Below are positions 1 through 7,966 of a stretch of 64,000 nucleotides of DNA, piece by piece (position 1 is the stretch's first letter; each line of letters opens with the position of its first letter). Position numbers and translations under genes: made by a program. The stretch comes from Candidatus Falkowiibacteriota bacterium. Lineage in GTDB: Bacteria; Patescibacteriota; Patescibacteriia; Patescibacteriales; UBA12465. Below the pieces are notes generated by a model. That model made no database searches, had not been told where the DNA came from, and saw nothing but the letters and a program-made list of their open reading frames with translations. The stretch lies in contig JAPLVY010000004.1 in the NCBI GenBank assembly GCA_026396875.1, forward strand, positions 147,163 through 211,162, given 5' to 3'.

Positions 1-1
1 G

Positions 2-127
2 TATCCAGAGCACACAGTCGAATTCGCCTTTGAATTATTGGATTTTCTTGAAGATTGGCTAGTTAATCATTTGCTTGTTGTCGATCAGGAGTATAAGGAG
101 TGTTTTGCTGCTCATGGATTAAAATAA
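2..127 (+). CDS. Bacteriohemerythrin, C-terminal end (partial)
   Basis: The first bases are open in frame 2 and end at TAA, giving about 41 residues. The segment with FAFELLDFLEDWLVNHLL followed by a second short helix matches the last helices of bacterial hemerythrins, where the DWL.NH motif supplies di-iron ligands. Hemerythrins bind O2 through a non-heme di-iron site and often serve in oxygen sensing or storage. The N-terminus lies outside the window. It ends only 6 bases before the histidine kinase ATG, so the two may be co-transcribed, which would suit an oxygen- or redox-linked signalling unit (inference). Confidence 0.7.
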   Translation, partial: YPEHTVEFAFELLDFLEDWLVNHLLVVDQEYKECFAAHGLK

Positions 128-133
128 TACTTT

Positions 134-2539
134 ATGCCAAGGTTATCATTAAAAAGTAAAATAATTTTTCTCTTAATTTCTGTTAGTTTTTTGTTGATTA
201 CGATTTTGGGATCAATAATTTTCTGGTACTTGGATAGAGAGTTGACGAATAAGAGGGTTCAAGAAATAACTTCCCTTAGTACTGAGCAGGCCGGTCAGAG
301 TAATCAGTTGATTAAAAATAATCAGCTATTTGTTCAAACTATCGGCATGGATCCACGACTAAGTAATTATTTCCAGAATCCCAGCCAGGAAAAGAGTGAG
401 GAAATTCTGAAAATATTTTCCAATTATTCGGAAATTAACACCAAATATCTTGCAATTTACTTATTGGATAAAAATGGCGTTGGTGTGATTTCCACGGATC
501 ATCGTTTTGTCGGTCAGGACTATAGTTTCCGTAATTATTTCAAAAAAGCTTTAGCTGGAGGTTCGGTGGTTGATATTGCAATCGGTAAAACTAGCAATCA
601 GTTTGGTTGTTATTTTTCTTATCCAATAAGTGATCAATCTGGAAGTATTGTTGGAGTTCTGGTTCTTAAAACTGATAATCAAGAAATAGATCAGGCAGTC
701 CTAAATAGCGACTTGGCAAAAAATAGTACAGTCATGCTGACTGATCAGTATGGAATTGTCATCGCCTCAAATGATTCGTCTAGATTTTTAAGCAGCCTAG
801 GAGCTCTTTCCGAGAGTAGTGTTAGAAATATTAAAGAGTCAGACAAATTATTGGGCAGAGAAGTAAAGCCGTTGCAATACGGTAATGTTCAGGCAATTAT
901 TGATAATTATCAAGGCCCACAAACCGCCAGTTTTTATGATCAAGTAGATCAAGAGAACGAAAAAGTTTATGTAACAAAAATTGGTAATCTGCCATTTTTC
1001 CTGGTTTCGGAAATAAGACTAGAAAGCGTTCACCATTTTGCCTGGTTAATTTTGGGACAGATTACCTTTGTTTCAATTATTGGTCTGGCCTTTTTTACTT
1101 TTTTAATCACTCGCCTGATACTTTCCTTGGTTAAACCGCTCAGCCGTTTTAAAAAAATTTCTGAGTCAGTCATCGCTGGCGATTTTTCTCAAAGAATCGA
1201 TATCAAACAAGATGATGAGTTTGGCGATCTAGCTAAGGTTTTTAATCACATGCTTGATAATTTGAGAGATTTGTATAAAAACTTGGACAAAAAAGTTCGG
1301 GAAAGAACTGCGGTCATTGAATCGAAGTCTGAAGAGGCGGAAAAGCAAAGAAGCGCGATGGTTAATATTTTGGAAGACGTGGAGAAAGATAAGGATCATT
1401 TAGAGTTAGTTACTCAAGATTTGGAGAAGTTTAAATTAGCCGTTGAAAATGCTTCCGATCAGGTTATTATTACTGATACCGAGGGAATCGTGGTTTATGG
1501 AAATAAGGCAGTTGTAAAGATAACCGGCTATTCTCCGGAAGAAGTAATTGGTCAAAAGGCCGGTGTTTTATGGAAAACGCCAATGCCGCAGGATTATTAC
1601 GAGAACATGTGGCGCACCATTAAATTTGAGAAAAAACCTTTTATTGGCGAAATCAAAAATAAAAGAAAGAGTGGTGAGCTTTACGATGCCAATATCAGCA
1701 TCGCCCCAGTTTTAAATGATCGAGGTGATATTATTTATTTTGTCGCTATTGAGCACGATATTACCAAGGAAAAGGAAGTAGATAAGGCAAAAACCGAATT
1801 TGTATCGCTCGCTTCCCACCAGCTACGCACGCCACTTTCAGCAATCAATTGGTATACTGAAATGTTACTGGCTGGCGATGCCGGACCAATGAACGAAGAG
1901 CAAAAGAAATATTTGAACGAGGTGGCTATTGGCAATCAGAGGATGGTAGACCTGGTTGATTCCTTGCTTAATGTTTCCCGTTTGGATTTGGGAACCTTTA
2001 TTGTCGAGCCAGAACCTCTGGATGCTGCGGAAGTTTCAAAAAGCGTTATCGAAGAACTCTCTCCTTTAATAATTAGTAAAAAAATTAAAGTAGAACAGTT
2101 GTATAATAAAAAACTGAAAGATTTTAACGCCGACAAAAAGTTGTTTAGGATTATATTTCAAAACCTACTTTCCAATGCAATCAAATATACCCTGCCAGAG
2201 GGGCGAGTGAAAGTAAGAATCTCAACAGCATTGCGAGACAAAAGCTTTGGTAGCCTTAAAATGGCCTTTGACAGCTTGGTGATTGAAGTTGCTGATTCTG
2301 GGATTGGGATTCCAGAAAATCAACAAGAAAAGATTTTTTCCAAAATGTTTCGAGCGGACAATGCCCGTGAGTCAGAGACAGAGGGCACCGGACTGGGATT
2401 GTATATTATAAAATCAATCGTTGACCATTCTGGTGGTTCAATTTGGTTTAAATCCAAAGAAGGAGTGGGGACGACTTTCTATGTCGCCTTCCCGTTATCC
2501 GGAATGCCCAAGAAAGATGGTTCTAGAGAGTTAGATTAA
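134..2539 (+). CDS. Membrane sensor histidine kinase (Cache-HAMP-PAS-HisKA-HATPase)
   Basis: An 801-residue protein with a transmembrane helix near residues 11-33, a large extracytoplasmic double-Cache-type sensor (about 40-300), a second helix (about 305-328), HAMP (330-382), a coiled coil, a PAS domain (about 437-550), and a kinase core. The phospho-acceptor motif SLASHQLRTPLSAINWY has its His near residue 562. The ATPase N-box NLLSNAIKYT, G1 DSGIGIP and G2 GTGLGLYII are all present, so the kinase looks active. A receiver-only regulator follows after 26 bases, which is the probable partner. The Cache ligand cannot be predicted. A hemerythrin ends just upstream. Confidence 0.95.
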   Translation: MPRLSLKSKIIFLLISVSFLLITILGSIIFWYLDRELTNKRVQEITSLSTEQAGQSNQLIKNNQLFVQTIGMDPRLSNYFQNPSQEKSEEILKIFSNYSEINTKYLAIYLLDKNGVGVISTDHRFVGQDYSFRNYFKKALAGGSVVDIAIGKTSNQFGCYFSYPISDQSGSIVGVLVLKTDNQEIDQAVLNSDLAKNSTVMLTDQYGIVIASNDSSRFLSSLGALSESSVRNIKESDKLLGREVKPLQYGNVQAIIDNYQGPQTASFYDQVDQENEKVYVTKIGNLPFFLVSEIRLESVHHFAWLILGQITFVSIIGLAFFTFLITRLILSLVKPLSRFKKISESVIAGDFSQRIDIKQDDEFGDLAKVFNHMLDNLRDLYKNLDKKVRERTAVIESKSEEAEKQRSAMVNILEDVEKDKDHLELVTQDLEKFKLAVENASDQVIITDTEGIVVYGNKAVVKITGYSPEEVIGQKAGVLWKTPMPQDYYENMWRTIKFEKKPFIGEIKNKRKSGELYDANISIAPVLNDRGDIIYFVAIEHDITKEKEVDKAKTEFVSLASHQLRTPLSAINWYTEMLLAGDAGPMNEEQKKYLNEVAIGNQRMVDLVDSLLNVSRLDLGTFIVEPEPLDAAEVSKSVIEELSPLIISKKIKVEQLYNKKLKDFNADKKLFRIIFQNLLSNAIKYTLPEGRVKVRISTALRDKSFGSLKMAFDSLVIEVADSGIGIPENQQEKIFSKMFRADNARESETEGTGLGLYIIKSIVDHSGGSIWFKSKEGVGTTFYVAFPLSGMPKKDGSRELD

Positions 2540-2565
2540 ATAAGTCACATTAAGTCATAATTTTT

Positions 2566-2964
2566 ATGCCAAATGATCCCCAAACAATCTTGGTAGTTGA
2601 GGACGAAAAGCCATTGCTCGAAGCGATCAAGATTAAGCTAGAAAAGAACGGCTTTGAGGTGGAGACAGCAAGAACGATTGAGCAAGCCAAGAAGTATGCC
2701 CTGGATACGCCGAAAATAGACGTTATTTGGCTTGACCACTATCTTTTTGGGAAGGGTAACGGTCTTGATTTTATCGCCTGGTGCAAGCAAGAGGACAACC
2801 AGAAATGCAATTTAATTCCATTTTTTATCGTTTCCAACACAGCTAGCAGCGACAAAGTGGCCTCCTATATGCACCTAGGAGCTAAGAAGTATTTCATTAA
2901 GGCTAATCACAAGCTTGATGAAATAATCAAAGATATCAAGCAGAGTCTGGTGGCAGATGTTTAA
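2566..2964 (+). CDS. Receiver-only response regulator
   Basis: A 132-residue CheY-like receiver with no output domain. The acidic pair VVEDE near the N-terminus, the phospho-acceptor Asp in WLDHYL, the switch Thr/Ser in VSNTASS and the conserved Lys in YFIKA are present. It lies directly after the histidine kinase and ends before a strong hairpin, so it is likely the phosphate acceptor of that kinase. Single-domain receivers act by protein contact or as phosphorelay intermediates rather than by binding DNA. Confidence 0.92.
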   Translation: MPNDPQTILVVEDEKPLLEAIKIKLEKNGFEVETARTIEQAKKYALDTPKIDVIWLDHYLFGKGNGLDFIAWCKQEDNQKCNLIPFFIVSNTASSDKVASYMHLGAKKYFIKANHKLDEIIKDIKQSLVADV

Positions 2965-2987
2965 TTGATTATATTTTTATTATTTTT

Positions 2988-3016
2988 AAAAAAGAGAGGA
3001 ATTTCCTCTCTTTTTT
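2988..3016. terminator. Bidirectional intrinsic terminator
   Basis: A perfect hairpin with arms AAAAAAGAGAGGA and TCCTCTCTTTTTT sits between two convergent genes. It has an A-run on one side and a T-run on the other, so it can stop transcription in both directions. Confidence 0.85.
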
Positions 3017-3022
3017 GTTATT

Positions 3023-4348
3023 TTATTTCTTCTTTTTTACTAGCTGGTTTTCTAGTTCGGATATTCGGTGTTTAAGTTCGATCATTTTCATTTCTCTGCC
3101 TACTACCAATTTATTTAATCTGCTGGATTCGTTATATTTAGACTCTAGTTCATCCTTTACTTTTGTGATTTCACTAGTCTGTTCGCTTACTTTCTTTTTT
3201 ATTTCCCGCCCGGAACGCTTTAGCGAATCGGTCATGTGATTGAACTCTGCGGAGATGATAGCGATTTCGTCGTGTGTGTCGATTTCTATCTTACTGTCTA
3301 GGTTGCCATTTTTAACATTTTGGACTCCAGCCATCAATCTTTTAATTGGTTTAGTTATTTTTCTGGATACCAACAGGCCGACTAAGATAAAAATCAAAAT
3401 TCCCAACAAAATAATCACTGCAAATATTTCCCCCAAATATCCCTGGAAAGAAAAAAGTTCAGATCTGTCTACTTTGGTTATTAGGCACCAGCCGGTTTCT
3501 GGAATATAGGAGTGGGTGGCAATGACATCTATTTTTCGGTAATCTTTCGCTTCTGTTATTTGATTGCCGAATTCTTTAACAATGTTTTTGTAGCCGTTTT
3601 TTTGGACATAGTCCACCTCTTTTGGGTCGAAGCAATCGTTGGCATTCTCCGTTTCCACCTTCTGAGTCATAACCACATCCTCCCCTAGAAATAGTGATGG
3701 AGTTAAGAATAAGCGGTCTTTATTGATTAAGAAATTTTCTTCGCTTTTTCCAAGGCCATTTTCGTTGTTTACTATTGAGAAAAAATTATTGGGCAAATAG
3801 CGCAGGACCGACACGCCCAGCATGGTGCCATTGTCATCCTTGACGGGGGCAGAAATGGTATAGTTAAATCGCTTGATTACATCGGAAAAATAAACATCCT
3901 TGAGAAATACACTGTCTTTGGCGTTAGTGAATAATGGATCGGTTGACCGGTCTATTCCTTCATTTTCTGGTTTCGAAGAAGCAACAATCTTCCCGTCGGA
4001 AGAAATAATAAAGGCCTCATAAATGTTTGGGTCGGCCTCAATTGTGCGAGTAAGGCGCTTATTTATTTTTTCCTTCAATCCGGAGTAAGTCCCGTCGCTA
4101 CTTGGTGTTTTAAGAAAATCGCGATAGATAGAGGCGGCAGCCAAGATGCTTGCAGTCTTTTTTTCGTCTTGAATAAAAGTTCGGATATGCTCAGCGCGGG
4201 CGCGATTGCTTGAATGAAAATAGGAATAAAGATTATTTCTGATTATATTGGCGGTGTAAATATTAATAACTATTGCTACCAACAAGATAATAAGAAAAAA
4301 AGCTCCTGCATAGCTAAAAATTATTTTATTACCAATTTTTTTAAACAT
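3023..4348 (-). CDS. Cache-HAMP sensory protein without an output domain
   Basis: A 441-residue protein with an N-terminal transmembrane helix (about 9-31), a long extracytoplasmic Cache-like domain, a second helix (about 300-322, FAVIILLGILIFILVGLLV), a HAMP domain (SRKITKPIKRLMAGVQNVKNGNLD) and a C-terminal coiled coil ending in a Lys-rich tail. There is no HisKA, HATPase, GGDEF or methyl-accepting hairpin. The end (LNKLVVGREMKMIELKHRI) resembles the linker that precedes kinase cores in PAS-type kinases, so it looks like a kinase sensor half without the kinase. It faces the kinase/regulator pair and shares their terminator. Confidence 0.85.
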   Translation of the reverse strand: MFKKIGNKIIFSYAGAFFLIILLVAIVINIYTANIIRNNLYSYFHSSNRARAEHIRTFIQDEKKTASILAAASIYRDFLKTPSSDGTYSGLKEKINKRLTRTIEADPNIYEAFIISSDGKIVASSKPENEGIDRSTDPLFTNAKDSVFLKDVYFSDVIKRFNYTISAPVKDDNGTMLGVSVLRYLPNNFFSIVNNENGLGKSEENFLINKDRLFLTPSLFLGEDVVMTQKVETENANDCFDPKEVDYVQKNGYKNIVKEFGNQITEAKDYRKIDVIATHSYIPETGWCLITKVDRSELFSFQGYLGEIFAVIILLGILIFILVGLLVSRKITKPIKRLMAGVQNVKNGNLDSKIEIDTHDEIAIISAEFNHMTDSLKRSGREIKKKVSEQTSEITKVKDELESKYNESSRLNKLVVGREMKMIELKHRISELENQLVKKKK

Positions 4349-4479
4349 AATAATTTTAGGTTTTTTTAGTTCAACATTTAAATAATACCATAAATAAAGG
4401 ATGAAAACAAAAAAAACAGGATTTTCGCTTATTTTTCGTTGGGGAAAATCAATAATTATCGCGCTGAGATATTTATTTT

Positions 4480-5049
4480 TTAAGACAGTGTGGAGGGGGT
4501 ACTGGTATTTGATTTTTTAATTATTAAGTAAGCCATGGTGCCACCCAAAAGGGCGGTGATCAGTTGTGGCCAACTCATCATTTGGCTGATAATTGGTGAT
4601 AAATTTTTATTAAGCAACAATTTATTTATCAAGTCAACACTAAAATACAGGAAAACAAATTTCAGGGAAGCGCCGACTACTAGTCCATACCAATAATTAG
4701 TAATCTTTGATTTATCGCGACAGAAAAAATCAATTACAAGAACAAGGATTACATTACTGATCATAATAAATGGTATTGCCGGAGCTAGTACCACCGGCAG
4801 AAGTCCTCCTTGCAATGCCATTAGGCTCGGAATTAAGCTGGCGATAATCGCTGGGCGCAAACCACCAATGAACAAGGTAACTATTAACACGGCATTTATT
4901 ATTGGACCAGTTATCCATTGGCTATGAATGAAAAATGGCAGGGCACTTATAAGAGTTATTAGTACCAGTGACCAAGCATAACTGCGAAAATTTGTTTTTT
5001 CCCAAATGCCAGCTTCCACGGCTAAGCCTTCGAACTTGTTTATAATCAT
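4480..5049 (-). CDS. Multi-pass membrane protein, ECF S-component-like
   Basis: A 189-residue protein with about five hydrophobic helices, including WITGPIINAVLIVTLFIGG and LPVVLAPAIPFIMISNVILV. The pattern resembles small CPR/Firmicutes membrane proteins related to substrate-binding S components of ECF transporters; members are sometimes mislabelled iron hydrogenase. No Walker or metal motif is visible. No ECF ATPase or T component is in the window, so any transport role would need components encoded elsewhere. Substrate unknown. Confidence 0.7.
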   Translation of the reverse strand: MIINKFEGLAVEAGIWEKTNFRSYAWSLVLITLISALPFFIHSQWITGPIINAVLIVTLFIGGLRPAIIASLIPSLMALQGGLLPVVLAPAIPFIMISNVILVLVIDFFCRDKSKITNYWYGLVVGASLKFVFLYFSVDLINKLLLNKNLSPIISQMMSWPQLITALLGGTMAYLIIKKSNTSTPSTLS

Positions 5050-5159
5050 AAATTTATTTTTGATATTATTTTTACCGTGATTAAATTACCTGTAGTTATT
5101 ATACCTTTTTTTGACATAATATGGCTATAATTTAACTAGACAAGCAAAGAGGAATAAGA

Positions 5160-5234
5160 ATGAAAAAGTTCACTTTCTATGGTGAACTTCAAGGTGGGCC
5201 CTGTTATCGGAAAAATTACCCACAGAATTACTAA
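5160..5234 (+). CDS. Candidate 24-residue peptide gene
   Basis: This ORF is too short for the track. It starts at ATG with an AGAGGA Shine-Dalgarno six bases upstream and a TATAAT -10-like box at 5126-5131 (extended TGGC). It ends at TAA immediately before a hairpin with a T-run. The peptide begins MKKFTFYGELQGG and is rich in Tyr, Gly and Asn with one Cys. The complete promoter-SD-ORF-terminator layout is what supports it. No family is recognised; it could be a small secreted or regulatory peptide, or the 5' part of a small RNA. Confidence 0.35.
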   Translation: MKKFTFYGELQGGPCYRKNYPQNY

Positions 5235-5266
5235 AAAATACCTCAACAAAGTTGAGATATTTTTAT
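5233..5266 (+). terminator. Intrinsic terminator after the 24-residue ORF
   Basis: Hairpin CTCAAC-AAA-GTTGAG extended by A/T pairs and followed by TATTTTTAT, directly after the stop codon of the small ORF. Confidence 0.65.
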
Positions 5267-5343
5267 AAAGAAGATCTTCATAAGGCAATAGAATGTGACG
5301 CATCTCGCAAAGCAATAGAAACTAATAGTCTGCTCTAGTATTT

Positions 5344-5772
5344 TTATGATTCATTAGTATCTACTCTTGGCAATATATTCTGATAATCCATTATTTCTTG
5401 GCGCAGATTTCCTATTTTTTTGTTTAAATAATCCACCTGCACTCCGAATGTCAAAGATGCCTCGTCGTTGCTTGATTTAATTAAATTGTTCTCAGTAGCG
5501 CTTAGATCTTTTTCGTACATCCCTATTTCTTTTTCTAGTAGAGGTTTAATTTCTCCAATCTTTCTAGTTAAAGCTACTCCGAAACTTTCTTTAAATTCGG
5601 ATATTATCTCTAGATCTTTTTCTGATAAATCAACTCTTTTCATTTCTTCCACAAGTTTCTCGTATTCAATTTTTTCGCTTAATATTTCTGATCTGAGCTG
5701 AGTCATTTTACTCTCTTCATTTCTTTGTTCTTTTATAGACTTCGCAGCCTCTTCAATAAAATTTTCATCCAT
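5344..5772 (-). CDS. Coiled-coil protein of unknown function
   Basis: A 142-residue, highly charged, almost fully helical protein (long Glu/Lys/Leu heptad-like stretches) with no Cys, signal peptide or membrane segment. No family is recognised. It stands alone, bounded by the putative mobile cassette region on one side and the small peptide gene on the other. It could be a cytoplasmic scaffold or regulator; nothing in the sequence decides this. Confidence 0.55.
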   Translation of the reverse strand: MDENFIEEAAKSIKEQRNEESKMTQLRSEILSEKIEYEKLVEEMKRVDLSEKDLEIISEFKESFGVALTRKIGEIKPLLEKEIGMYEKDLSATENNLIKSSNDEASLTFGVQVDYLNKKIGNLRQEIMDYQNILPRVDTNES

Positions 5773-5864
5773 AAAATTATAATTATATTTTTATTTTCCA
5801 CTACGAACAACTTAATATTTATGCGAAAATTTGTCTATTTACTTAGTTTTCATTAATGTTTGGG

Positions 5865-5911
5865 CACAAAAATGGCACAATTTAGAAATGATACAATTTT
5901 GCCGTGGCACT
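5865..5911. repeat. 45-bp direct repeat A, copy 1
   Basis: A near-identical partner is at 7776-7820; both share ATGGCACAATTT and ACAATTTTGCCGTGGCACT with only small differences between. Within it GGCACAATT and AATTTTGCC form an imperfect inverted repeat. It lies just beyond the stop codon of the pilin-tailed gene, so it may be a cassette end or a recombinase-type site. Confidence 0.7.
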
Positions 5912-5945
5912 TTAATTTCCTGTCGGGAAAGTGGTGTTGGATGTT

Positions 5946-7394
5946 TTATTTCATTCCCGACGGGGTGGCAACATAAGGCTTGCCGACTGAGCCCAGGCAG
6001 TAAGTAAGCGCATAGGAGTTATTTCCGGTATTGTTGTATATGAAATTTTTATTTGGGCAGCCTCCATCATTCATCGGAATTGGATTGACCGGAACTTTTT
6101 CCAGATACACTCCGCTCAAGGGCTTTGTTAAAAATCCATTGCTAGATAAGCTCATTCCGTCAATTATGGTGGCTGATGGCGGATAAGAACCTTTCTCATT
6201 AAAATATATTTCTAAGGCACTCTGTATTTGTTTAATATATGCTTGGCGCTGGCTATCACGCGTAGAAATACTATCGACAGTACTGCTTGCTAGATTTTGC
6301 GCCTGATTTTTACAAGTAGCTATCATTCTTATAATTGCCGCCGGAAGATATTGGACGCACGTAGCAATGTATTGTTCTCTTGTCGGCTTTTCTTTTCCCA
6401 TTAAAGCGCTGTGGTTATCATATATGTCGCCGCAATAATTATTAAATGTTGCTCCTGAAAATAGTTTATTTGCCTCTTCCTCTGTGAGTCCGCCACCGAC
6501 GCCTTTTGTTAAAGTGGTTTTCAGGCAGGTCTTAATTGATTCACTTAAACTAGCTAATTCTGGCAAGATAATCGAGAATGTTTCCTTGCTCCCAATGTTG
6601 CTTGCATTAGCAGAGACATAAATTTTATAACTTGACCACGGTGCTATTCCTCCCGCGCTTGGCACAGTATTGCTAGACAAATTTTTACTGGTGTCCCATA
6701 GATAGCTTCCCGTATTTTGTGCGTTAGCAATCCTTGAAGTTGCTGAGCATCCCATTTCCCCAGTTGGGCATTGCATGAAGTCAGCACTAATAGATATAAT
6801 TACACTTTCCATATTTGGGAGTAGATTTGGGTCCCATTTTATCTCATAAGTACTTCCAGCCAAGATTCTCTCTCCGCCGTTAGGAGCTATTATTGAGCCA
6901 GTAGTCTGTGTTGTTGGTGCTATGACATCCTCGTAGGAGTCTGGTCTGCACCCATATTTTATCGAGCCATTACCCATCTTAGCCACTTCTTTGTAGGTGT
7001 ATTTTTCTGGACAGCTGCAAGTTGTTGTGGGTGTATCGTATGTAGAATTTACCTCGCAAATTAAAGTGTTGGCTTTTTTGCTCTGATCACCTGGAGTCTG
7101 ATCAGTTAATAGCTTCGAGGGAAGAGCCAGAAAATAATAATAAGCAGCAAAGGCACCACCAGCCAAAAGGAAAATGGCGATAATCGCAGAGATTATTAAA
7201 ATTTTCTTTTTTGATTTATTGACGATAGTGATTGGCGCATTTTGATTTGGGACTACCGATCCTACTCTTTTAAAACCCTCATCAATGTCATTAGTCACCC
7301 AGCCAGCACCAGTTAGAGTGGCCCTAATCTGCTCTTCCTGTTGCCCCGTGGCCAGAGACTTTCTGATGAAATCTAATAACTCAGTGGTCACCAT
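5946..7394 (-). CDS. Membrane-anchored surface protein with pseudopilin-like C-terminus
   Basis: A 482-residue protein. Residues 1-50 form a helical domain (LLDFIRKSLATGQQEEQIRA) of the kind seen at the cytoplasmic N-terminus of CPR membrane proteins. A transmembrane helix follows (about 65-90), then a Cys-containing linker and a beta-type domain with PNGGERILAGSTYEIKW, typical of Ser/Thr-rich surface domains. The end (about 375-482) resembles type II/IV pseudopilins minus the N-helix: RDSQRQAYIKQIQSALEIYF and a tail YALTYCLGS...ATPSGMK. The same tail style ends the gene at 7967-9031. It is probably surface exposed; function unknown. It is the cargo of the putative outer cassette. Confidence 0.8.
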   Translation of the reverse strand: MVTTELLDFIRKSLATGQQEEQIRATLTGAGWVTNDIDEGFKRVGSVVPNQNAPITIVNKSKKKILIISAIIAIFLLAGGAFAAYYYFLALPSKLLTDQTPGDQSKKANTLICEVNSTYDTPTTTCSCPEKYTYKEVAKMGNGSIKYGCRPDSYEDVIAPTTQTTGSIIAPNGGERILAGSTYEIKWDPNLLPNMESVIISISADFMQCPTGEMGCSATSRIANAQNTGSYLWDTSKNLSSNTVPSAGGIAPWSSYKIYVSANASNIGSKETFSIILPELASLSESIKTCLKTTLTKGVGGGLTEEEANKLFSGATFNNYCGDIYDNHSALMGKEKPTREQYIATCVQYLPAAIIRMIATCKNQAQNLASSTVDSISTRDSQRQAYIKQIQSALEIYFNEKGSYPPSATIIDGMSLSSNGFLTKPLSGVYLEKVPVNPIPMNDGGCPNKNFIYNNTGNNSYALTYCLGSVGKPYVATPSGMK

Positions 7395-7439
7395 AGAATT
7401 TATTGTTTAAAAATTATATAAATATTTTATCATATTCCC

Positions 7440-7639
7440 CACAATCTCACCATTAAAAACCTAATGCAAATAGTGGTAACAATATGGCCACACCTTCTGA
7501 AATGGCTAAAAACAATCAGACTTTTCCGAAAAATTTTCAAGTCCAAATAATCTCAAAACCCCAATAAAAAACAGGCATTTCGCCAGTTTCTTATTTCGTA
7601 GTCCCTAGGGGAATCGAACCCCTGTTACCAGGATGAGAA
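7440..7639. repeat. ~200-bp repeat B, copy 1, ending in a tRNA-Glu 3' fragment
   Basis: This copy aligns with 9127-9321. Shared landmarks in order are CACAATCTCACCATT, TGGTAACAAT, a CAAATAATCTC block, the hairpin AATAAAAAACAGGC, and then the tRNA 3' half. The copies have diverged outside the tRNA part but are identical within it. The pair forms direct repeats offset by about 1.68 kb. Confidence 0.8.
7599..7639 (-). pseudogene. tRNA-Glu 3'-half fragment (candidate attachment-site copy)
   Basis: Forty-one bases are identical to the 3' half of tRNA-Glu(CTC) at 9281-9352, running from the anticodon loop through the T arm to the discriminator base; homology stops abruptly after that. It cannot fold as a tRNA. 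Breakpoints at the anticodon loop are a known crossover location for tyrosine integrases that use tRNA genes, so it is best read as an att-like duplicate. Confidence 0.8.
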
Positions 7640-7966
7640 ACGCCAGTCTGTAAATTGAGAATAACCAATAAATACGGGGTTAAAACGAATAATTGGCGGT
7701 AAATAGGGAAATAATTGCTTTAGTCTATTTTAATATATTTTTATCGATATTAATCCATCTTGATAACCTTTGTGACACAAAAATGGCACAATTTAAATGA
7801 CACAATTTTGCCGTGGCACTGCAGGGAAGGTTATCGGATGATTTATTGGAAAAGTTACTCTACCAGGTGGCTCACTATTGCTTAGAGGGGTAATTTGTAT
7901 GCGAAGTAATCATCTCGGTAAATTTTGTGTTATAATTAATATAGGTTTATTCAATAATTAAATTTT
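7640..7966. other. Non-coding stretch with repeat A and an inverted repeat
   Basis: No ORF of note is present. It contains repeat A (7776-7820), which is framed by GATAACCTT (7761-7769) and its inverted complement AAGGTTATC (7827-7835), so the repeat can sit in the loop of a 9-bp stem. The last 60 bases have a TATAAT box (7932-7937) likely to be the promoter of the downstream gene. Confidence 0.5.
7776..7820. repeat. 45-bp direct repeat A, copy 2
   Basis: Partner of 5865-5911. The core CACAAAAATGGCACAATTTA and the end ACAATTTTGCCGTGGCACT are shared. Here it lies about 145 bp upstream of the cargo gene start. Confidence 0.7.

Larger units (their letters stand above)
5830..7598. mobile_element. 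Putative tRNA-Glu-associated cassette, outer unit
   Basis: Reading from the tRNA side, this unit begins with a terminator-like hairpin and about 160 bp (7598-7440) closely related to the sequence that follows the intact tRNA-Glu. It then carries one gene (5946-7394) and ends near a 45-bp repeat (5865-5911) shared with the neighbouring unit. A 41-nt copy of the tRNA-Glu 3' half sits exactly at its inner edge. The outer boundary is uncertain because no further tRNA fragment was found there. No integrase is visible. Confidence 0.35.

Noticed and set aside
5111-5131. TTGACA at 5111 as the -35 of the small peptide promoter
   Set aside because: Only 9 bases separate it from TATAAT; the promoter more likely uses the extended -10 alone.
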